Shown here piece after piece: positions 7,025 to 12,160 of a stretch of DNA of 12,160 nt. Origin of the DNA: Gammaproteobacteria bacterium (GTDB lineage: Bacteria; Pseudomonadota; Gammaproteobacteria; UBA6429; Thiohalophilaceae); the NCBI GenBank assembly GCA_011052165.1, contig DRJN01000447.1:1-12160 (forward strand). The letters are read 5' to 3'. The translations under genes and the position numbers were made by a program. Position 1 is the first letter of the stretch. Each line of letters starts with the position of its first letter. The notes beneath the pieces are model-generated. The model was not told where the DNA came from. It saw only the letters and a program-made list of their open reading frames with translations, and ran no database searches.

Positions 7025-8137
7025 ATGAGTTTGATCAATCAGGTTCTTAAAGATCTGGAACAGCGGCGTGAAAAGCCCGTCTCGTCCGTGGACGGTTCCA
7101 TTGTCACCATGCCGCGTTATATCGTGAGCAGGCGAGGCGATTCGTTTGTTGTCTACGTTTTTGGTGCAGTACTGATCATTTTATCGTTGCTGGTGGGCTT
7201 TCTGGTCTGGGATCGGCAGGCACAGGGAAGCCCTTCTCCAGCCGTCAAGGTGGTCGAGATCCCGGCGCCGGTTTCAGTACCGGCAGCCGCCTCAGCCGTT
7301 TCTGACCGGCCGAAAAATAGCCTGGCCAAAGCAAGCGTCGTATCCGTGGCGCCTCCCGCGTCCCTCCCGCCTGCCGTCGCAAAGAAAAAAACACCAGAAA
7401 CAACCGGGCGGGTGAACAAACCTGAAAAATCGCGAAAGATAAGCCTGAAAAGGCCACCGCGTCCTGCGGCAGGATCCGAAGTGAAGAGGCAGAGAGAAGG
7501 CGAAGCAGGGCGCGGGAGCATAGAGAAACAGCGGCTACCCTTGACGAAAAAACAAGTGACCGACCGGGCTTTTCAGCAAGGCTATGCGGCGCTACGCAAA
7601 GACCGGGTGCCACAGGCCGAGAAGTTCTTCCGCAAGGCGCTGGCAAGCAGCCCGGGGCATATCAAAGCAAGAGAAATGCTGGCGGGGATCTATATCAAGG
7701 TAGGGCGTTACGTAGAGGCGGCGCAGCTACTGAAGCGGGGTGTGGCGATCAATCCCGGACACAGCATGTTCCGAAAACTGTATGCGCGGGTGTTGCTGGA
7801 GCAGGGTGCGCTGGATCAGGCGGTTGGCGTGCTGGAACGCAACCTGCCCCCCGTCAGTCAGGACGTGGATTATTATGCTTTGCTGGCCGCCCTGTACCAG
7901 CGCCAGGGGCGGCATAAAAATGCAGTCGAGATCTATCGGGATCTGCTCAAACAAAATAGCAGGGTCGGCATCTGGTGGATCGGCATGGGTATTTCGCTGG
8001 AGAAACTGGGTGACAGCGAGGCGGCCCGCCAGGCCTATAAAAAGGCCCGCGCCAGCGGCACCCTGGCGGCGCAGATGATTCAGTACACCGACAACCGGCT
8101 GGCGGCGTTGAACGAGATCAGCTACCCGGATGAGTGA
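7025..8137 (+). CDS. mshN: MSHA biogenesis protein MshN, GspB-like N-terminus and TPR repeats
   Basis: This is an inner-membrane protein with a periplasmic TPR domain, likely a scaffold for pilus or secretin assembly. The N-terminus MSLINQVLKDLEQRR is the conserved cytoplasmic motif shared by MshN and GspB/ExeB proteins. A transmembrane helix lies at about residues 41-62. A Pro/Ala/Lys/Arg-rich linker, about 65-180, could span peptidoglycan. At least four TPR-like repeats occupy about 183-345, with the pattern AxxxFRKALASSPGHIKAREMLAGIYIKVGRY. A G-rich ribosome-binding site (7012-7018) precedes ATG 7025. The pairing with mshM mirrors exeA-exeB (gspA-gspB). This is the last gene of the cluster here; mshE and mshG, which often follow in other species, do not. 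Confidence 0.87.
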   Translation: MSLINQVLKDLEQRREKPVSSVDGSIVTMPRYIVSRRGDSFVVYVFGAVLIILSLLVGFLVWDRQAQGSPSPAVKVVEIPAPVSVPAAASAVSDRPKNSLAKASVVSVAPPASLPPAVAKKKTPETTGRVNKPEKSRKISLKRPPRPAAGSEVKRQREGEAGRGSIEKQRLPLTKKQVTDRAFQQGYAALRKDRVPQAEKFFRKALASSPGHIKAREMLAGIYIKVGRYVEAAQLLKRGVAINPGHSMFRKLYARVLLEQGALDQAVGVLERNLPPVSQDVDYYALLAALYQRQGRHKNAVEIYRDLLKQNSRVGIWWIGMGISLEKLGDSEAARQAYKKARASGTLAAQMIQYTDNRLAALNEISYPDE

Positions 8138-8154
8138 GTGCCTATCTTTTGTAA

Positions 8155-8210
8155 CGGTTAATAAACACATCCCGGTTAATCGCGCTATTCCGTTATTTTG
8201 ATCGCTATTC
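8155..8210. repeat. Two pairs of 8-bp direct repeats upstream of the OMP gene
   Basis: CGGTTAAT occurs at 8155-8162 and 8173-8180, 18 bp apart. CGCTATTC occurs at 8183-8190 and 8203-8210, 20 bp apart. Both lie in the non-coding gap after mshN and 45-105 bp upstream of a TATACT -10-like element. Spacing near two helical turns is compatible with a regulator binding in tandem, but no known operator is recognised. The remainder of the 8138-8359 gap shows no gene. Confidence 0.5.
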
Positions 8211-8231
8211 AAAAAGTATGATCTTGCCCTG

Positions 8232-8260
8232 TGGTTGCGGGTTGAGGGATGCGCTATACT
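8232..8260 (+). promoter_or_regulatory. Probable sigma-70 promoter for the OMP gene
   Basis: A good -10 element, TATACT at 8255-8260 in the context GCGCTATACTTTAC, has a weak -35 region (TGGTTG, 8232-8237) at 17 bp. Transcription would start near 8267, giving a leader of roughly 90 nt before ATG 8360. This places the longest possible reading frame start (8249) upstream of the RNA start, which argues for a later start codon. Confidence 0.45.
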
Positions 8261-8359
8261 TTACATTTTCCCGATTTTAGACTAAGTGTAGGGCAACGGG
8301 ATTTCAGGGCGAGAAGAATACGGATAAGTGTGGGCAAGGTGGACAAATCAGGAAAAGTG

Positions 8360-9034
8360 ATGGTTATTTCATGGACTATTGCTGTTATGGCGTTAATTAG
8401 CAGTTTCACGGTAATGGCGGGGCCATTGTCGGGAGCGGGAGATGGATCTGACTATCAGTATTCGCCGTTTAAAACGGGCGTGGTGTCTAACTACGCTGTC
8501 AACAGACAGGTTCCACTGCACTTTCAGTTGACGCATGATGTGGTTGACGGTCGCTGGAATGTGAAGAAGGATTTACTGCAACCTCATTTTTCCGGTGTGG
8601 CGATGCAGGACAAGTTGGCCAGCGAGGCAACAGGGTTGCGGCAGTACGATGCCGCCCTGTTGTTTCCGATGACGAAGAAAGGCATGAACTTTGATTTAGG
8701 GCTGAATATCCGCTTTATTGATGCGAATGCCGTTTTTTTCACAAATGGCCAGCAGCAACTCCATAATTTCCGTGAAGCTATTCCCATGTTTTATGCGGCG
8801 GCATTATTTAACTTGCCCTTCAAGGGCCTGTCGGCAGGTTTTGTTGGTCGTCACTCCGATTCCATGATCAATCCGAGCTTTGATTACAAAGCCCAACTGT
8901 CTTATGAATGGGTCGGCGGTTTGGGTCTGGAAGGCGGTTGGCAACACCAGCAGTACGCCAGTGACGAGATGAACCAGTTGCTGAGCAAGCCGGTTACAAA
9001 GGGCCTGTTTCTAGATCTGCATTTAAAATTCTGA
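8360..9034 (+). CDS. Putative outer-membrane beta-barrel protein of unknown function
   Basis: The function is not recognised. From ATG 8360 the product is 224 aa. It has a hydrophobic signal sequence (about residues 2-20, ending TVMA before GPLSGAG). The rest is made of amphipathic stretches rich in aromatic and Gly residues, such as GLNIRFIDANAVFF and GLFLDLHLKF. It ends in Phe after alternating hydrophobic residues, as expected for a BAM-inserted barrel. The GG and GLGLEGG pattern near the C-terminus resembles the TIGR04219 (OMP_w_GlyGly) type, a tentative link from memory. AGGA (8350-8353) lies 6 nt before ATG 8360. GTG 8330 or 8339 would add Lys residues to an otherwise uncharged n-region, so they remain possible starts. 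It is in the same direction as the msh genes but probably has its own promoter. Confidence 0.7.
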   Translation: MVISWTIAVMALISSFTVMAGPLSGAGDGSDYQYSPFKTGVVSNYAVNRQVPLHFQLTHDVVDGRWNVKKDLLQPHFSGVAMQDKLASEATGLRQYDAALLFPMTKKGMNFDLGLNIRFIDANAVFFTNGQQQLHNFREAIPMFYAAALFNLPFKGLSAGFVGRHSDSMINPSFDYKAQLSYEWVGGLGLEGGWQHQQYASDEMNQLLSKPVTKGLFLDLHLKF

Positions 9035-9044
9035 GGAATTTTTT
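9025..9044 (+). terminator. Weak A+T-rich hairpin at the end of the OMP gene
   Basis: AAAATTC (9025-9031) and GAATTTT (9036-9042) can form a 7-bp stem with a 4-nt loop that contains the TGA stop, followed by two more T residues. The stem is A+T-rich and probably weak. It lies between two convergent genes, where a terminator is expected. Confidence 0.3.
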
Positions 9045-9057
9045 CCGGCCCTTTTCA

Positions 9058-9846
9058 CTATCCGTTTCGGGATAGGGCGCGGGCAATCGCCCAGACTTCT
9101 ACTTTCTCGACACCCTCCCGAAGGAATTCACAGGCCAGGGCGTTTACGGTATGGCCGCTGGTGATGACATCATCCACAAGAGCGATATGCCGGTAGTTCG
9201 GTGGCCGCTTAAGCCGAAAGGCCTGATGCAGGTTGGCGGCGCGGGAGGCCAGTTTCAGTTCGGTCTGCGGGCGGGTCTGGCGAACCCGCTGAACGAGATT
9301 TTTTTCCAGTCGAATGCCCAGTGAGCGGGCCAGGGGCCGGGCCAGTTCCAGGGCCTGATTGTAGCCCCGTTCGCGCAGGCGGGCCGGGTGCAGAGGCACG
9401 GGTACGATGCACTCGGGATACTGGCGCGGATTTTTCATAAGATGTTGAGTCAACAGGCCACTGAGCAGACGTGCATAGTGTAGTTGCTGGCGGAATTTCA
9501 GACCGGTGATCAAGGCGTCAAGAGGGGCGGCATAGATATAAGGAACCTGCGCCTGATGGCAGGGGGGCGGAGAACCCAGACACTGCCCGCAGAGTTGGGC
9601 ATGGCGGGTATCAGGAAGGGGCAGTGCACAGCGGCGACAGGCCGATAAATTGTGTGGCAGGGCTTGTTCACAGGCGCTGCAAATTCCGAGACGGCCTGAA
9701 TCTGATGTTCCACAGAGCAGGCAGGGAAAGATATTCAGCCTGATCGGGTTATTTTTTAGCCAGTTGTTTATTTTTGACCTCCCTGTCAGTTGACACCCAC
9801 GCCACAGTACTTCTAGAATCCGGCATTTCTTTTCAGGATATCTCAC
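9058..9846 (-). CDS. comF: ComF/GntX family phosphoribosyltransferase-like protein
   Basis: This is a cytoplasmic protein of the ComF/GntX family, linked to DNA uptake in competent bacteria and to carbon-source use in E. coli (GntX). Its biochemistry is uncertain. In the GTG-9846 numbering there are four Cys pairs: CLLC (42-45), CSAC (56-59), CRRC (70-73) and CGQC (86-89). They look like a zinc-ribbon N-terminus. Next comes PVPLHPARLRERGYNQ (149-164), and then the PRPP-loop-like IALVDDVITSGHT (221-233). GTG 9846 is the only standard start giving the full protein, but it has no ribosome-binding site and the bioB promoter lies inside the extension. A strong AGGGAGG sits 6 nt before an in-frame ATA at 9771-9769, from which the protein would begin NNWLKNNP, like other ComF proteins. 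The 5' boundary is therefore doubtful. Confidence 0.88.
   Translation of the reverse strand: MRYPEKKCRILEVLWRGCQLTGRSKINNWLKNNPIRLNIFPCLLCGTSDSGRLGICSACEQALPHNLSACRRCALPLPDTRHAQLCGQCLGSPPPCHQAQVPYIYAAPLDALITGLKFRQQLHYARLLSGLLTQHLMKNPRQYPECIVPVPLHPARLRERGYNQALELARPLARSLGIRLEKNLVQRVRQTRPQTELKLASRAANLHQAFRLKRPPNYRHIALVDDVITSGHTVNALACEFLREGVEKVEVWAIARALSRNG
9777..9784 (-). promoter_or_regulatory. Strong Shine-Dalgarno AGGGAGGT inside comF 5' region
   Basis: On the minus strand AGGGAGGT is followed by CAAAA and then ATA (9771-9769), in the comF frame, with 6 nt between GGGAGG and ATA. There is no ATG, GTG or TTG at a usable distance in that frame. It marks the probable true comF start region and implies either an AUA start or a recently mutated start codon. 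Confidence 0.45.
9790..9819 (+). promoter_or_regulatory. Sigma-70 promoter for bioB
   Basis: A perfect -35, TTGACA (9790-9795), and a -10, TAGAAT (9814-9819, one mismatch), are separated by 18 bp. Transcription would begin near 9826, leaving a leader of about 48 nt to ATG 9874. The promoter lies within the 5' extension of the comF frame on the opposite strand. No clear BirA operator (TTGTAAACC and its inverted partner) was seen around it. Confidence 0.7.
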
Positions 9847-9873
9847 CCTGAGTATATAACCCGGTACACCACA

Positions 9874-10863
9874 ATGGAATCCAGAGCCTCGATCGATTTA
9901 CCCCCTCTCACCTCAAAGGGCCATAAATTACGCCACGACTGGCAGGAAGAAGAAATCTCGGAGCTGTTCGAGCAGCCCTTCAACGATCTTCTGTACCAGG
10001 CGCAAAGCATCCATCGCCAGCATTTCGATCCCCACGAGGTGCAGATCAGTTCCCTGCTGAGTATCAAGACGGGCCGTTGTTCCGAGGACTGTGGCTACTG
10101 CCCGCAAAGCGCCCACCATGATGTCGAGTTGGAATCCGAACCCCTGATGCCGCTGGATGAGGTCGTCAAAGCCGCCAAAGCCGCCAAGGCCAAAGGCGCG
10201 AGCCGCTTTTGCATGGGTGCGGCCTGGCGTTCGCCGAAAGAGCGGGATCTCCAGCCGGTGATGGACATGGTCAAGGCGGTGAAGGCGCTCGACATGGATA
10301 CCTGCATGACCCTGGGCATGTTGAGTCCTGAGCAGAGCCAACAACTGAAACAGGCCGGGCTGGACTATTACAACCATAACCTCGATACCTCGCCGGAATA
10401 TTATAGTGAGGTGATTACGACTCGCACCTATCAGGACCGTCTCGATACCCTGCAGCATGTGCGCGATGCCGATATCAAGGTCTGTAGCGGCGGTATCCTG
10501 GGCATGGGTGAAAGCCGTCGTGACCGGGTGCGCCTGTTGCAACAGTTGACCAATCAGGAAAAACATCCCGAGAGTGTACCGATTAATTTATTAATCAAGG
10601 TGGAGGGTACGCCGTTGGAAAATGCGCCGGAACTGGATCCGTTTGAGTTTGTGCGCAGTATCGCCGTGGCGCGTATTCTCATGCCGCACTCCCAGGTGCG
10701 CCTGTCGGCCGGTCGTGAAAATATGAGTGATGAAATGCAGGCCCTGTGTTTTCTTGCCGGTGCCAATTCCATTTTCTATGGCGAGAAACTGCTGACGACC
10801 ACTAATCCCTCAGCCGATGCCGATCGGCAACTGTTTGAGCGTCTTGGCATTCGAGCCGTTTGA
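9874..10863 (+). CDS. bioB: Biotin synthase BioB
   Basis: BioB is a radical-SAM enzyme that inserts sulfur into dethiobiotin to make biotin, in the cytoplasm. The 329-aa product (346 in E. coli) has the radical-SAM cluster CSEDCGYC with Cys69, Cys73 and Cys76. All the second-cluster ligands are present at the expected offsets: Cys113 (RFCMGAAW), Cys144 (MDTCMTLG), Cys204 (IKVCSGG) and Arg276 (QVRLSAGRE). The motif YYNHNLDTSPEYY is intact, and the N-terminal ELFEQPFNDLLYQAQ is conserved. ATG 9874 is the only ordinary start between the promoter and the conserved region, although no good Shine-Dalgarno precedes it. It adds an N-terminal extension of about 16 residues compared with E. coli. The C-terminus is shorter than in E. 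coli. The enzyme looks fully functional. Confidence 0.97.
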   Translation: MESRASIDLPPLTSKGHKLRHDWQEEEISELFEQPFNDLLYQAQSIHRQHFDPHEVQISSLLSIKTGRCSEDCGYCPQSAHHDVELESEPLMPLDEVVKAAKAAKAKGASRFCMGAAWRSPKERDLQPVMDMVKAVKALDMDTCMTLGMLSPEQSQQLKQAGLDYYNHNLDTSPEYYSEVITTRTYQDRLDTLQHVRDADIKVCSGGILGMGESRRDRVRLLQQLTNQEKHPESVPINLLIKVEGTPLENAPELDPFEFVRSIAVARILMPHSQVRLSAGRENMSDEMQALCFLAGANSIFYGEKLLTTTNPSADADRQLFERLGIRAV

Positions 10864-10907
10864 ACTTCTTCAGCCGTCATTCCCCGCAGCATGCAGCGAT
10901 AAACGGT

Positions 10908-10936
10908 AGGATGGGTAGAACGAAGTGAAACCCATC
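10908..10936. repeat. Small hairpin repeat between bioB and bioF
   Basis: GATGGGT (10910-10916) and ACCCATC (10930-10936) form a perfect 7-bp inverted repeat around a 13-nt loop (core GAACGAAGTGAA). The pattern of GGATGGGT, then a purine-rich GxAGxGA loop, then ACCCATC resembles short dispersed repeats I recall from intergenic regions of several proteobacterial genomes. Its copy number here cannot be judged from one window. The upstream in-frame GTG of bioF (10925) falls inside this repeat, which argues against that start. Confidence 0.55.
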
Positions 10937-10969
10937 GATACGCTATCACTGAGCGGGGGTGTAAAAAAC

Positions 10970-12157
10970 ATGATCTTCGAACGACTCCAGCAACAATTAG
11001 ATAAACGCGAGCAGGCTCACCAGTATCGTCGTCGCCGAATCATGAGCACGCCCCAGGGCATCAAAGTTCGCATCGGTGGCCGCGAATATCTGAATTTTTG
11101 CAGTAACGACTACCTGGGGCTGGCGAACCATCCCGAACTAAAAAAAAGCTTCAAACAGGCGGTGGATCGTTACGGCGTGGGCAGCGGCTCGGCGCATTTG
11201 ATCAACGGTCACTCGCATGAACATCATGCACTGGAAGAAGAACTGGCCGCCTTTACCGGGCGTCAACGGGCGTTGCTGTTCTCAACCGGCTATATGGCCA
11301 ACCTCGGGCTGGTATCCACCTTACTGGGACGCAATGATACGCTGTTTGCCGACCGACTTAATCATGCCTCCTTAATTGACGCAGGGGTTTTGTCGCACGC
11401 TCGCGTGCAGCGTTATGCGCATAACGACATGGATGCACTGGGTGAAAAACTGGCACAGTGCGGCAGGGGCGAAAAACTGATCGTCAGCGAGGGCGTGTTC
11501 AGCATGGACGGCGACCTGGCGCCTGTGGCCGATATGGCGCAACTTGCAAGCGAACATGATGCGCTGCTGATGATCGATGATGCGCATGGCTTTGGTGTGC
11601 TGGGCAAAACCGGCGCCGGCAGTCTTGAACTGGCGGGGCTGGACGCTGTGGCCGTACCGGTATTGATGGGCACCTTGGGCAAGGCGCCGGGCAGCTTTGG
11701 CGCCTTCGTTGCTGGGGATGAGGTGTTGATAGAAGCCCTGATCAACCATGCTCGTAGTTATGTCTATACCACGGCTCTGCCACCGGCGGTGGCGGCCGCC
11801 ACGCGTACCAGCCTGCGGTTATTGCAAACAGAAAGCTGGCGGCGGGAAAAGCTGGCGGCACTGGTGGATTACTGGAAACAGGGCGCGATGAAGTTGCAAC
11901 TACCCTTGCTGAAGTCTGATACCGCTATTCAACCGCTGTTGCTGGGCAGTAGCGAAAAAGCCGTTCGAGTCAGTCGGCACCTTAAAGAACAGGGATTTTT
12001 GATCAGCGCCATTCGTCCGCCCACCGTCCCCAATGGTCAGGCCCGCCTGCGGATTACCTTCTGTGCGGAACATGAGCAGGCACATATTGACCGCCTGCTT
12101 GAGGTTCTGGATACGCTGTTCACGAAAGAGTCGATCCTAAAGGCAGCCGATGCCTGA
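10970..12157 (+). CDS. bioF: 8-amino-7-oxononanoate synthase BioF
   Basis: BioF is a PLP-dependent enzyme that condenses pimeloyl-ACP (or -CoA) with L-alanine, the first step of the biotin ring pathway. From ATG 10970 it is 395 aa, against 384 in E. coli. Visible motifs are SNDYLGLANHPE; GVGSGSAHLINGHSHEHHALEEELA; DRLNHASLIDAG; the PLP-ring site DDAHGFGVLG (Asp near residue 204, His near 206); and the Schiff-base lysine in GTLGKAPGSFGAF (Lys238). I preferred ATG 10970, which has GGGGG at 10955-10959 upstream, to GTG 10925, which lies in a hairpin repeat and would add 15 non-conserved residues. No obvious promoter separates it from bioB, so an operon is likely. The 3' end overlaps the start of the next gene by 8 bp. 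Confidence 0.96.
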   Translation: MIFERLQQQLDKREQAHQYRRRRIMSTPQGIKVRIGGREYLNFCSNDYLGLANHPELKKSFKQAVDRYGVGSGSAHLINGHSHEHHALEEELAAFTGRQRALLFSTGYMANLGLVSTLLGRNDTLFADRLNHASLIDAGVLSHARVQRYAHNDMDALGEKLAQCGRGEKLIVSEGVFSMDGDLAPVADMAQLASEHDALLMIDDAHGFGVLGKTGAGSLELAGLDAVAVPVLMGTLGKAPGSFGAFVAGDEVLIEALINHARSYVYTTALPPAVAAATRTSLRLLQTESWRREKLAALVDYWKQGAMKLQLPLLKSDTAIQPLLLGSSEKAVRVSRHLKEQGFLISAIRPPTVPNGQARLRITFCAEHEQAHIDRLLEVLDTLFTKESILKAADA

Positions 12158-12160
12158 ATC
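12150..12160 (+). CDS. Start of next biotin-operon gene, probably bioH (cut by window edge)
   Basis: ATG 12150 overlaps the bioF stop and reads MPE before the window ends. AGG at 12141-12143 lies 6 nt upstream. Tight overlap directly after bioF fits bioH (pimeloyl-ACP methyl ester esterase), which follows bioF in many gammaproteobacteria. The identity is inferred only from gene order, because just three codons are visible. Confidence 0.35.

Noticed and set aside
7727..8212. A 161-aa minus-strand open frame across the mshN 3' end and the following gap.
   Set aside because: It is mostly antisense to a clear TPR-coding frame and shows no recognisable motif.
9058..9075. CTATCC and GGATAG inverted repeat at the 3' end of comF, a possible terminator.
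   Set aside because: It overlaps the comF coding end, has a short stem, and no T tract follows on either strand.
9928..10566. A 212-aa minus-strand open frame antisense to bioB.
   Set aside because: bioB on the plus strand has every catalytic ligand in place; the antisense frame shows low-complexity His/Gly/Leu composition typical of a shadow frame.

Overview
The window looks like a chromosomal stretch from a gammaproteobacterium of moderate G+C. The evidence is the gene content: ubiC-ubiA, an MSHA-type (type IV pilus-like) assembly cluster, a GntX/ComF-type amidophosphoribosyltransferase-like protein, and the start of a bioB-bioF(-bioH) biotin operon. I cannot name the species. No rRNA, tRNA, insertion sequence, phage gene or CRISPR array is visible, and almost all of the sequence is coding.

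Layout. (1) Positions 1-1382 hold the 3' part of ubiC and all of ubiA, overlapping by 4 bp; these are the first two committed steps of ubiquinone synthesis. (2) Positions 1383-1613 are a gap with a weak terminator-like hairpin, a TTTACA-N7-TGTAAA inverted repeat and a good match to a sigma-54 promoter. (3) Positions 1614-8137 are seven co-directional, tightly packed genes: mshI (PilM-like), a PilN-like gene, mshJ (PilO-like), mshK (PilP-like), mshL (secretin), mshM (ExeA/GspA-like ATPase) and mshN (GspB-like N-terminus plus TPR). (4) Positions 8138-9034 hold a regulatory gap with direct repeats and a TATACT -10 element, then an exported, probably outer-membrane, beta-rich protein. (5) Positions 9058-9846, minus strand, are comF/gntX. 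(6) From 9790 come a strong sigma-70 promoter, bioB, a small hairpin repeat, bioF, and the first codons of a probable bioH at the right edge.

How the genes work together. MshI, the PilN-like protein, MshJ and MshK would form the cytoplasmic/inner-membrane alignment complex. It leads to the MshL outer-membrane pore, helped by MshM and MshN, which resemble the ExeA/GspA and ExeB/GspB secretin-assembly pair. The polymerisation ATPase (mshE), platform protein (mshG) and pilins are not in the window, although the cluster is bounded by unrelated genes on both sides. They must be encoded elsewhere or be absent.

The most notable points are the probable sigma-54 promoter of the pilus cluster, two genes (mshI and comF) whose best Shine-Dalgarno sequence points at a non-standard start codon (CTG and ATA), and the Gly-Tyr tandem repeat inside the secretin. 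I found nothing that clearly amounts to a wholly new system.
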